Source: an uncultured Ruminococcus sp.
GTDB lineage: Bacteria > Bacillota > Clostridia > Oscillospirales > Ruminococcaceae
NCBI GenBank assembly: GCA_946404705.1
Contig: CAMJES010000157.1
Coordinates: forward strand, 1-5,710
Direction: 5' to 3'
DNA: 5,710 nt
In this document: in pieces, positions 1-5,710 of the stretch
Layout: the number at the start of each line of letters is the position of its first letter
Position numbering within the stretch: position 1 is the stretch's first letter
Translations under genes and position numbers: made by a program
The notes under the pieces: generated by a model
What the model saw: only the letters and a program-made list of their open reading frames with translations
Databases searched by the model: none
What the model was told of the DNA's origin: nothing

Positions 1-72
1 GTATGGTCAAATTTTGGTTGAAAAATGCATTTACACAGTTTAACATTCATACCCGCATCACACGAGCATGGT
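1..72. other. Short stretch without a recognisable gene
   Basis: AT-rich sequence beyond the stop of the HPr-like frame. All three minus-strand frames carry stops and none continues the HPr fold. The only small pattern is a 10-base palindrome, AAATGCATTT (23-32). No hairpin with a T-run that would mark a terminator, no tRNA and no inverted repeat of insertion-sequence type was seen. Confidence 0.5.
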
Positions 73-204
73 TCAATATTGGTCTGACAAATCTGATATA
101 TACCTTTCCGCAACAATATCAAAATCACATTCAAAGGTTGTAACCGCACTTACAAAATTCTTTACATCATTGATAGTTTCAAGCTTGATAGTTACATTTT
201 TCAT
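73..204 (-). pseudogene. HPr-like protein, N-terminal half only (probable truncated gene)
   Basis: A 43-codon frame starting with ATG at 204 and ending at TGA (73-75), only 4 bases after the fructokinase stop, with GGGAG 8 bases upstream. It reads MKNVTIKLETINDVKNF, then VSAVTTFECDFDIVAERY. This resembles the first half of the HPr fold (strand, helix, 'FD.D..I' strand) in small His-less HPr-like proteins of Clostridia that I recall as about 75-85 residues long. The HARPA active-site stretch of true HPr is replaced by INDVKN, so the phosphorylatable His15 is absent. The frame diverges after about RYI and stops before the place where the KSIMG helix, with the regulatory Ser46, should be. None of the three minus-strand frames downstream restores that segment, so a single frameshift does not explain it. 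It could be a remnant cut by rearrangement, an assembly join, or a genuine short protein. The family call is from memory, without a search. Confidence 0.55.
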
Positions 205-208
205 AATA

Positions 209-1165
209 TCATCTCCCAATAAGTTCAAGTATTTCTTTCTTTTCGGGCATTACCTTCAATGCCCCTCTGCGTGTTGTGATAATAGCCGCCGCTGCATTTG
301 CAAAGGTAAGAAGCTCACTCAGATCATTCTCCGTAAGACCGTTTATATCGTGTTCAAGAATATAATTTAATGCACTTCCGCAGAAGGTATCTCCTGCGCC
401 TGTGGTTTCGATGGTATCTACCTTGAACCCTCCGCACTCTGCTTTGATGTCCCCGTAATATGCACGGCTGCCGATTTTGCCGAGAGTTGCAAAGGCGAGC
501 TTTATATTGTACTTTTCCATAAGCCCCCGAACAGCCTTGTCATAATCGGTACTGCCTGTCATAAATTCAATTTCATTATCGGAAATTTTCAGAATATCGC
601 ATTTTTCAAGACCATATTCTATCTCACGCCTTGCATCTTCAAGGGAGTTCCACAAGGGCGGACGGAGATTTGGATCAAAGGAGATAAGCGCACCGCTTTC
701 CTTTGCAATATCTACCCCATATCGTGTTGCTTCACGCACTCCCTCGTGTGTTGATGAAAGAGTACCGAAGTGGAATATCTTTGCAGATTTGATTATGTCA
801 ACATTTATTTCACTTTTTTTAAGCATCATATCGGCACCGGGGTCACGAATAAAGCTGAACTCTCTGTCACCGCCTGCAAGGGTATGAACAAACGCAAGTG
901 TAGTTGGGACTTTGCTGTCCGTCACAAGATTTGTAACATCAATTCCTGCCGCCTTTACAGCCTCAGTAAGCTGTCTGCCGAAAATATCGTTTCCAACTTT
1001 TCCTATAAATGCGGTTTTCTTTCCAAGCTTCTGCAAGATAGCAAGAACGTTGCAGGGCGCACCGCCCGGATTTGCCTCAAATATTGGATTACCCTGTGAG
1101 CTTATTCCGTTTTCGGTGAAATCAATAAGCAGCTCACCAAGGGCAACTACATCATACTTTTTCAT
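209..1165 (-). CDS. Fructokinase (PfkB/ribokinase family)
   Basis: A 318-residue cytoplasmic sugar kinase, most likely ATP:fructose 6-phosphotransferase. PfkB features in order: GELLIDF at 10-16, the GGAPCNV sugar-binding signature at 34-40 followed by KVGNDIFG (56-63), FDPNLRPPLW at 163-172, which is typical of fructokinases, and the TTGAGDTFCG anion-hole/catalytic motif at 254-263 with catalytic base Asp259. Length matches ScrK-type PfkB fructokinases. The ATG at 1165 has GAGGTG 6 bases upstream and lies 10 bases after the GH32 stop. Linkage to a GH32 enzyme and the NPGGAPCN and DPNLRPPLW sequences point to fructose as substrate rather than ribose, adenosine or 2-keto-3-deoxygluconate. It would convert the fructose released by GH32 to fructose-6-phosphate. 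The glucose half would need a glucokinase, not seen here. No frameshift or missing active-site residue was found. Confidence 0.94.
   Translation of the reverse strand: MKKYDVVALGELLIDFTENGISSQGNPIFEANPGGAPCNVLAILQKLGKKTAFIGKVGNDIFGRQLTEAVKAAGIDVTNLVTDSKVPTTLAFVHTLAGGDREFSFIRDPGADMMLKKSEINVDIIKSAKIFHFGTLSSTHEGVREATRYGVDIAKESGALISFDPNLRPPLWNSLEDARREIEYGLEKCDILKISDNEIEFMTGSTDYDKAVRGLMEKYNIKLAFATLGKIGSRAYYGDIKAECGGFKVDTIETTGAGDTFCGSALNYILEHDINGLTENDLSELLTFANAAAAIITTRRGALKVMPEKKEILELIGR
213..217 (-). promoter_or_regulatory. Ribosome binding site of the HPr-like frame
   Basis: GGGAG on the minus strand, 8 bases before the ATG at 204 and inside the last codons of the fructokinase gene. Its presence supports the 43-codon frame as having been a real gene and the last visible member of the operon. 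Confidence 0.6.
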
Positions 1166-1171
1166 TCAAAA

Positions 1172-1177
1172 CACCTC
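1172..1177 (-). promoter_or_regulatory. Ribosome binding site of the fructokinase gene
   Basis: GAGGTG on the minus strand, 6 bases before the ATG at 1165. It overlaps the TGA stop of the GH32 gene, consistent with translational coupling. Confidence 0.75.
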
Positions 1178-2480
1178 ATTCCGAAACGGTGTACAGCTCA
1201 TAATTTCCTGCGATGATCTCGTCGGATAAGCCGTAAACCGTATTTGTCAGCACATACTCGCCGTTGTTGATGTACACCTCGATAAGGTTTTTATCAACAT
1301 AAATATCAAGGTGATATCCCTCTTTTATTTCCGGAGTTTCAAACACACATTTTATCTCGTTATGTCCTGCGAAAACGTTGGAACGGTCGGCGGTGATGCG
1401 GTCATTATTTCTTGAAAGCTTATATCCTCCGATGTTAATTTTCTCTCCGTCTTTCATATCAAGGCTCAGCTTATAGCCGCCCTCCCCTGCTTCTGTCGGA
1501 GAAGAAATTTTTCGTGTAAACAGATCAACTGCATTGGGGTGTGGACGGAAATATATATGGTTATTTCTAACCTCAACCACTCTTGGAATACAGTATATTC
1601 CAATACGGTTTTTCTCAAAAGGCTCGGGCATTCTTGCCCACGCAATTACAACCCTATTTCCGTCTTTATCAACATTGCTTTGAGGAGCATACAGATCTTC
1701 GCCGCAGTCAAGAAGCTGCCAACTGTCGGAAATATTCATCTTGCCCGTTTCCTCGCAGAAGTCGGCAAGAGCGCATATTGCCACAGAATCGTAAGGCTTT
1801 TCGTCTTTGAGAAATCCCATTGGTGAGAATACGATAACGCCCTTTCCGTCCGTTTCAAAATAATCGGGACATTCCCACATCCAGCCCATATTATCTTTCT
1901 CGGCAAAGTTCAGATATTCCCAGTTCACAAGGTCGGTGCTTTTGTAGAAAAGCAGACGTCCTTTTTTATCTGCTGTGCTTCCCAGAACCATATACCAAGC
2001 ATCTTTTCCGCGCCATACCTTCGGGTCACGGGTGTGATTTTTGCAGCCGATATTTTTATCCTCAATAGGAGGAATAACGGTGAATTTGTCGTTTATATTA
2101 TCAAAATCATATCCGTTTTCGGAGGTGATGGAAAGCTGTGCAGCTGTAAATTCATCATTAAGACAAGCATTTATATTTTCGGGATTTTCCTCGGTGTAAT
2201 CAACACCTGTGTAGAAGATGTGAAGCTTGCCGTTATGCTCAACGGCACTGCCCGAAAAGCATCCGCTGCGGTCATTTTTCTTTGTGGGATAAAGTGCAAT
2301 ATCCTTATGCTCCCAGTGTACAAGATCGGTGCTTACGGCGTGTCCCCAGTGCATTCTTCCCCACTGAGGAGCATAGGGAAAATGCTGATAGAAAAGGTGA
2401 TACTCGCCCTTGTAATATATAAATCCGTTGGGGTCGTTTATCCAGCCTTTTGGGGCTTTAAGACGAATAATATCAGACAT
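1176..2480 (-). CDS. Glycoside hydrolase family 32 beta-fructosidase / sucrose hydrolase
   Basis: A 434-residue cytoplasmic enzyme that cleaves the terminal beta-fructosyl bond of sucrose or short fructo-oligosaccharides. The N-terminal five-bladed propeller carries the GH32 catalytic triad: nucleophile Asp16 in WINDPNG (13-19), the transition-state stabiliser Asp152 in RDP (151-153), and acid/base Glu203 in ECPD (203-206). The substrate-pocket motifs FYQHFPYAPQWG (30-41) and SGCFSGSA (72-79) are present. A C-terminal beta-sandwich (GH32C) follows, with the typical LDIYVDKNLIEVYINNGE strand pair near the end. There is no signal peptide. At 434 residues it is somewhat shorter than many ScrB/SacA enzymes (about 480), but no motif is missing. 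The ATG at 2480 is preferred to one at 2504 because GGAGG sits 6 bases before it and the protein then begins close to WINDPNG. Family members include sucrose-6-phosphate hydrolases; the ABC importer upstream and fructokinase downstream favour an unphosphorylated substrate here. Confidence 0.95.
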   Translation of the reverse strand: MSDIIRLKAPKGWINDPNGFIYYKGEYHLFYQHFPYAPQWGRMHWGHAVSTDLVHWEHKDIALYPTKKNDRSGCFSGSAVEHNGKLHIFYTGVDYTEENPENINACLNDEFTAAQLSITSENGYDFDNINDKFTVIPPIEDKNIGCKNHTRDPKVWRGKDAWYMVLGSTADKKGRLLFYKSTDLVNWEYLNFAEKDNMGWMWECPDYFETDGKGVIVFSPMGFLKDEKPYDSVAICALADFCEETGKMNISDSWQLLDCGEDLYAPQSNVDKDGNRVVIAWARMPEPFEKNRIGIYCIPRVVEVRNNHIYFRPHPNAVDLFTRKISSPTEAGEGGYKLSLDMKDGEKINIGGYKLSRNNDRITADRSNVFAGHNEIKCVFETPEIKEGYHLDIYVDKNLIEVYINNGEYVLTNTVYGLSDEIIAGNYELYTVSE

Positions 2481-3567
2481 AGCAAACCTCCGTATTTTTG
2501 TCAAAGAAATGCACTCTTGACGGATTGAAAACGAAATCTATATTGTCACCGATACCGCTTATCTCATACTTTGATACTCTTGCGATTGTCTGACTGCCGC
2601 CGAATGTGAAATACAGATTGTTTTCATTTCCCATAACCTCGGCATTTTCAACAACAGCGCTCTTTTTGTCCGCTTCATATACGGAAATGCTCTGTGGGTC
2701 AAGCTTGATGTCCTCGCCTCTGATACCCATTATCATTTCGCCGCTTTTGCCGTTCAATTTTGACAGTACAGAAGCAGGAACGGACAACGTTTCGCCGCCC
2801 TCGAACATTACCTTGTCACCGTTGAGAGTTACATTGTAGAAATTCATCTGAGGAGAACCGATAAAGCCTGCAACGAATTTGTTTGCGGGGTGTTCATACA
2901 GCTCCATAGGCTTGCCCACCTGCTGGATAACACCGTTTCTCATAATAACGATACGGTCTGCCATTGTCATAGCTTCTACCTGATCGTGAGTAACGTAAAT
3001 TGTTGTGCTGCCAAGCTCACGGTGCAGCTTGCTTATCTCGTTTCTCATGCTTACACGAAGCTTTGCGTCAAGATTTGAAAGCGGTTCGTCCATAAGGAAT
3101 ACTTTTTGATTTTTAACAATTGCTCTGCCCAGCGCAACTCTCTGACGCTGACCGCCTGAAAGATTTTTCGGCTTTCTGTTACGGTATTCCTCAAGGCCGA
3201 GAATGTTTATCGCCCAGTCGGTCTTGCGCTTTATCTCGTCCGCAGGAACTTTCATATTTTTCAGTCCGTAAGAAATGTTTTTTTCAACTGTCATATGAGG
3301 ATAAAGTGCGTAGTTTTGGAAAACCATTGCGATACCTCTGTCACGAGGAAGAACATCGTTCACCTTCTTACCGTCAATGTAAAGCTCGCCGCCCGTAATA
3401 TCCTCAAAGCCTGCTATCATACGGAGCGTGGTGGATTTTCCGCAGCCCGAGGGGCCTACAAATGCGATAAACTCGCCCTCGTTTATTTCAAGATTAAAAT
3501 CGGTAACGGATTTTTTATCTGCGCCGGGGTACTGTTTTTCAATATTTTTAAATTCAATAAAGCTCAT
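2473..3567 (-). CDS. msmK: ABC sugar transporter ATP-binding protein (MsmK/UgpC/MalK-type)
   Basis: A 364-residue cytoplasmic ATPase that powers the importer as a dimer. All nucleotide-binding motifs are intact: Walker A GPSGCGKS at 38-45, Q-loop Gln84 in FQNYALYPHMTV, signature LSGGQRQR at 136-143, Walker B VFLMDEP at 156-162 with catalytic Glu161, D-loop NLDA, and switch His194 in THDQ. Beyond about residue 240 is the extra C-terminal regulatory/TOBE region typical of MalK-like proteins, with MGIRGEDIKL as a recognisable strand. Length is normal. The start at 3567 has AGGACAGG 8 bases upstream, and the gene lies 26 bases after permease 2. Its last 8 bases overlap the GH32 start, so the transporter and the enzyme are translated from one message. 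In many Firmicutes a single MsmK-like ATPase encoded elsewhere serves several importers; here it sits with its permeases. The symbol msmK marks the family and does not prove substrate. Confidence 0.96.
   Translation of the reverse strand: MSFIEFKNIEKQYPGADKKSVTDFNLEINEGEFIAFVGPSGCGKSTTLRMIAGFEDITGGELYIDGKKVNDVLPRDRGIAMVFQNYALYPHMTVEKNISYGLKNMKVPADEIKRKTDWAINILGLEEYRNRKPKNLSGGQRQRVALGRAIVKNQKVFLMDEPLSNLDAKLRVSMRNEISKLHRELGSTTIYVTHDQVEAMTMADRIVIMRNGVIQQVGKPMELYEHPANKFVAGFIGSPQMNFYNVTLNGDKVMFEGGETLSVPASVLSKLNGKSGEMIMGIRGEDIKLDPQSISVYEADKKSAVVENAEVMGNENNLYFTFGGSQTIARVSKYEISGIGDNIDFVFNPSRVHFFDKNTEVCYV
2487..2491 (-). promoter_or_regulatory. Ribosome binding site of the GH32 gene
   Basis: GGAGG on the minus strand, 6 bases before the ATG at 2480, inside the last codons of the ATPase gene. 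It fixes the GH32 start and shows an 8-base overlap (ATGTCTGA) with the ATPase stop. Confidence 0.85.
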
Positions 3568-3575
3568 AATAAAAA

Positions 3576-3583
3576 CCTGTCCT
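3576..3583 (-). promoter_or_regulatory. Ribosome binding site of the ATPase gene
   Basis: AGGACAGG on the minus strand, 8 bases before the ATG at 3567, within the 26-base gap after permease 2. This is the widest gap between complete genes in the window, and no hairpin or promoter is seen in it. Confidence 0.65.
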
Positions 3584-3593
3584 TTCCGTAAAA

Positions 3594-4439
3594 TTATCCT
3601 TCCTTGGAACCTGTTGATACAACGCCCTCGACGATCTGCTTGGAGAAAAGAGCGTAAATGATGATTACGGGGATAGTTATCATTGTGATAACTGCAAGAG
3701 TCTGTCCCATTGTGGTGTTGTCATTCGATGTGATGGAGTTAAGACCTATCTGTGCCGTTAAGAGGTCGCTTGATGTGAATACCAGCGAGGGCCAAAGGTA
3801 GTCATTCCATACACCGAGGAATGTGAATACACTTACCGTTGCAACGACTGTTTTTGACATAGGCAGCACCATTGTAAAGAAGTATTTCACGGGACTGCAA
3901 TAGTCAAGCTGTGCAGCCTCCCACACATCATCGGGCAGGCTTACGAATACCTGACGGAACAGAAAGATATTAAAGGGATTTACTATCATCGGAAGTATGT
4001 AGCCGAAAATCGTATTGAGCAGACCCATCTTTGCAACAAACAGGAAGTTTATTGTGATAATGGTTTCCGAGGGGACTATCATCAGCATCATAATGATAAG
4101 CACCCAGCGTTCTCTGAACGGGAATTTTATCTTTGCAAGAGCATATCCTGCAAGTCCGTTTACAATAACGCCTGCAACAATAAGTATCGCCGCATAGAAC
4201 AGCGTGTTCAGCATATAGCGGATAAAGTCGGTGTTCTTTATAACGGTAACATAGTTTTCAAAGAAGCTGCCGTTCAGCGCAGGAGGAATAAAGGCTCTCA
4301 GCGAGTTCATATCCGCCGTAATTGCTGCGTCCGTTTTGAAGGAATTTGCAAGCATCCATATTACGGGGAAAAGGAAGAACAGGGACATTACAAACAAAAC
4401 TACTGTGAGAATTATTCTCGGAATACTATTTTTTCGCAT
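3594..4439 (-). CDS. ABC sugar transporter permease 2 (MsmG/UgpE-type, CUT1 family)
   Basis: A 281-residue inner-membrane protein, the second half of the sugar channel. It has about six hydrophobic helices (roughly residues 7-29, 74-101, 111-134, 141-162, 191-211 and 247-266). The EAA coupling loop is at 174-197 (EAAQLDYCS ... VLPMSK). The SLFFLFPVIWMLANSFK opening, the FLGVWNDYLWP segment near 207-217 and the FSKQIVEGVVSTGSKEG tail are standard for this half of CUT1 importers. I chose the ATG at 4439 rather than an in-frame ATG at 4499 because a strong AAGGAGG lies 9 bases upstream of it, the protein then starts with the usual MRKN...RIILTVVL, and the longer form would add a non-membrane, arginine-rich stretch lying wholly inside permease 1. 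The start overlaps permease 1 by 14 bases. The EAA glycine is replaced by tyrosine (Y180), followed by cysteine. Confidence 0.93.
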   Translation of the reverse strand: MRKNSIPRIILTVVLFVMSLFFLFPVIWMLANSFKTDAAITADMNSLRAFIPPALNGSFFENYVTVIKNTDFIRYMLNTLFYAAILIVAGVIVNGLAGYALAKIKFPFRERWVLIIMMLMIVPSETIITINFLFVAKMGLLNTIFGYILPMIVNPFNIFLFRQVFVSLPDDVWEAAQLDYCSPVKYFFTMVLPMSKTVVATVSVFTFLGVWNDYLWPSLVFTSSDLLTAQIGLNSITSNDNTTMGQTLAVITMITIPVIIIYALFSKQIVEGVVSTGSKEG

Positions 4440-5316
4440 TGCTCTTCGCCTCCTTATCCTTTGTGAGAACGGATTGGATGATTGTGAGAATGATAACAAA
4501 TATCACAAAGATAACAGCCATTGCCGAAGCAAGTCCTATTTCCCAGTTTACCGTACCCGTTTCGTAAATGTCGTAAACAAGGGTGTATGTGGAATGTGAA
4601 GGGCCGCCGCCTGTCATTACCATAGGCTGAACTATCATTCGGAATGCGCCTATTGTAACTGTGATGAATACGAAAACGCAAAGGGGTTTCAGCTCTGGTA
4701 AGGTGATGTCCTTGAACTGCTGCCAAGCACTTGCGTGATCCATTTCGGCAGCTTCATACAAAGCAGGATTTATTGCCTGCAAGCCGCCGAGGAAAATTAT
4801 CATCTGATAGCCAACGCCCTGCCATACGCTCATTATTGCAATGGAAGGAAGTGCCTGATCTGCGCTGTAAATAAAGGGCTGTGCTTCAATGCCTATCTGT
4901 GCAAGCATAGTGTTAAGTATTCCCTCGGGGCTGTATATCTGCATCCATAAGTTGGAAACTACCGCAAGGGACATTACAACGGGAATGAAAAACGCTACCT
5001 TGAAATATTTCTTGCAGACGGTCGCCTTGTTTATCATAAGAGCAAGTCCAAGTGCGCCAAGGGTCTGTGCAGGAACGATTATCAGCACGAATTTTACTGT
5101 GTTAAAAAACGCCGTTGTGAAAAGCTCGTCCTTAAAAATGTCCGAATAGTTTTTGAGTCCCACAAAATGCGTAAGGTTTGGACTTAGTGCAAAGAAATCG
5201 GTAAAGCTGAATATCACCGTTAAAAGCATGGGCAGGAACAAAAACAATGTCAGCAAAACAAGTGCAGGGCCGAAAAACGCCATACCCATTATTGAATTTA
5301 TCTTATTACTCTTCAT
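4426..5316 (-). CDS. ABC sugar transporter permease 1 (MsmF/UgpA-type, CUT1 family)
   Basis: A 296-residue integral membrane protein forming half of the transport channel. About six hydrophobic helices can be seen (roughly residues 10-36, 70-97, 105-127, 155-181, 211-234 and 262-285). The cytoplasmic coupling loop that docks onto the ATPase (EAA motif) is at 188-211, beginning EAAEMDHAS and ending LPELKP. The TGGGPSHSTYTLVYDIY segment near residues 235-251 is typical of the first permease of CUT1 importers. Length is normal for the family. The ATG at 5316 lies inside the end of the binding-protein gene (11-base overlap) and has only a weak ribosome site: GGAG is too far upstream (5333-5336) and an AAGAGAAA stretch is nearer. 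Translation is therefore probably coupled to the preceding gene. The usual glycine of the EAA loop is histidine here (H194). The 3' end overlaps permease 2 by 14 bases. Confidence 0.93.
   Translation of the reverse strand: MKSNKINSIMGMAFFGPALVLLTLFLFLPMLLTVIFSFTDFFALSPNLTHFVGLKNYSDIFKDELFTTAFFNTVKFVLIIVPAQTLGALGLALMINKATVCKKYFKVAFFIPVVMSLAVVSNLWMQIYSPEGILNTMLAQIGIEAQPFIYSADQALPSIAIMSVWQGVGYQMIIFLGGLQAINPALYEAAEMDHASAWQQFKDITLPELKPLCVFVFITVTIGAFRMIVQPMVMTGGGPSHSTYTLVYDIYETGTVNWEIGLASAMAVIFVIFVIILTIIQSVLTKDKEAKSNAKK
4449..4455 (-). promoter_or_regulatory. Ribosome binding site of permease 2
   Basis: A perfect AAGGAGG on the minus strand, 9 bases before the ATG at 4439 and lying inside the permease 1 gene. 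It decides the start of permease 2 over the in-frame ATG 60 bases upstream. Confidence 0.85.
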
Positions 5317-5710
5317 TTTCTCTTGCGTAACGCTCCAGCTTAGCGTTTATCCTTTCCGTAGATTTATCCAGTTCGCTCTGTGCGTCCTTGCCGCTGAGCG
5401 CAATGCCCTCAAGTGCCTGCTGGAAAGAGGTGCTTACCTGCGGATAAACAGGTGTCTTGGGTCGGGGGTGTCCGTAATCACGAAGCTGCTCGTAAAGATG
5501 ACGGTAATTTTCGTCCTCGGTGAAAACGTCTATCTTGTCGTATGCGCCATAAGTTGAAGGCAGGCTCTTTGTAAGCTCATAGAGGAGAAGTCCACTTTCC
5601 TCATTGCTCATCCATTTTACAAGCTCTGTGGCAGCTTCGATGTTCTTCGCCTTTGAGGTTGCCGCATATGCCCAGGAGCCTGTGGGAGTGTATCTTCCAC
5701 CGTCCCAGCT
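5306..5710 (-). CDS. ABC sugar transporter, extracellular solute-binding protein (C-terminal part, cut by window edge)
   Basis: The last 134 residues of a family 1 (MsmE/UgpB-type, SBP_bac_1) solute-binding protein. The frame is open from the window edge to TAA at 5306-5308, so the start, lipoprotein signal and N-terminal lobe lie outside the window. Such proteins sit outside the membrane, capture the sugar and deliver it to the permease pair. What can be seen is a GSWAYAAT segment followed by an AKNIEAATELVKWM helix, matching the conserved 'G.W...I...SKN.EAA.EF.KW' region of the family, then the late RPKTPVYPQVSTSFQQAL segment and a final amphipathic helix before the charged C-terminus. The stop overlaps the start of the first permease by 11 bases, the expected binding protein-permease-permease order. 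The family is clear from these motifs and the neighbours. The sugar bound cannot be told from this fragment; sucrose or a fructo-oligosaccharide is inferred from the downstream enzymes. Confidence 0.88.
   Translation of the reverse strand, partial: SWDGGRYTPTGSWAYAATSKAKNIEAATELVKWMSNEESGLLLYELTKSLPSTYGAYDKIDVFTEDENYRHLYEQLRDYGHPRPKTPVYPQVSTSFQQALEGIALSGKDAQSELDKSTERINAKLERYARENEE

Noticed and set aside
23..32. AAATGCATTT palindrome as an operator or terminator stem
   Set aside because: Ten AT-rich bases of palindrome with no loop or T-run are easily produced by chance.
1..70. Possible frameshifted second half of the HPr-like protein, prompted by an HARVMRV stretch in another minus-strand frame
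   Set aside because: The stretch is followed at once by a stop, and neither the KSIMG-like helix nor the rest of the fold can be read, so the resemblance is probably chance.
68..370. 100-codon plus-strand frame at the left end
   Set aside because: It is antisense to the fructokinase C-terminus and the HPr-like frame, and its sequence shows no domain. The minus-strand reading has ribosome sites and tight spacing.
2478..2504. Longer GH32 start at 2504
   Set aside because: It would add eight residues and a larger overlap, while the GGAGG at 2487-2491 points to the ATG at 2480.
2034..2528. 164-codon plus-strand open frame opposite the GH32 and ATPase genes
   Set aside because: It lies antisense to well-identified catalytic motifs, has no recognisable domain, and is best explained as a shadow of the real genes.
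3568..3593. Internal promoter or terminator in the 26-base gap before the ATPase gene
   Set aside because: The gap is filled mainly by the ribosome site and shows no hairpin and no spaced -35/-10 pair.
4437..4499. Longer permease 2 start at 4499
   Set aside because: The added residues are polar and arginine-rich and lie entirely inside permease 1. The AAGGAGG at 4449-4455 serves the ATG at 4439.
5153..5557. 134-codon plus-strand open frame opposite the binding-protein and permease 1 genes
   Set aside because: No family features; it is antisense to two clear transporter genes that share normal operon spacing.

Overview
The window is a tightly packed stretch of one operon, with every gene on the minus strand. 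Read in the direction of transcription (high to low coordinates) it holds: the 3' part of a sugar-binding protein gene, two ABC-transporter permeases, the matching ATPase, a cytoplasmic glycoside hydrolase family 32 (GH32) beta-fructosidase, a PfkB-type fructokinase, and a short, apparently truncated HPr-like reading frame. Adjacent genes either overlap by 8 to 14 bases or are separated by 4 to 26 bases. No promoter or terminator is visible, so both ends of the transcript lie outside the window or, at the downstream end, are not recognisable.

The genes fit one pathway. A CUT1/Msm-type importer brings in an unphosphorylated fructose-containing sugar such as sucrose or a short fructo-oligosaccharide. 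The GH32 enzyme, which has no signal peptide, releases fructose inside the cell. The fructokinase converts fructose to fructose-6-phosphate for glycolysis. This is the ABC-transporter alternative to phosphotransferase (PTS) sucrose uptake. The exact sugar cannot be read from the sequence.

The organism is most likely a Firmicute of the Clostridia, plausibly a gut Ruminococcaceae/Oscillospiraceae-type bacterium. The grounds are strong GGAGG-type ribosome binding sites, moderate base composition with many AT-rich codons, the Msm/UgpC style of the transporter, and the HPr-like frame, which resembles a group of small His-less HPr-like proteins I recall from such bacteria. This placement is inference.

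Layout: 5306-5710 binding protein C-terminus (cut by the window edge); 4426-5316 permease 1; 3594-4439 permease 2; 2473-3567 ATPase; 1176-2480 GH32; 209-1165 fructokinase; 73-204 HPr-like fragment; 1-72 nothing recognisable. The transporter, hydrolase and kinase are a known type of system. The least ordinary part is the left end, where an HPr-like frame coupled to the fructokinase stops after 43 codons, about half the usual domain length. I did not find evidence for an undescribed system.
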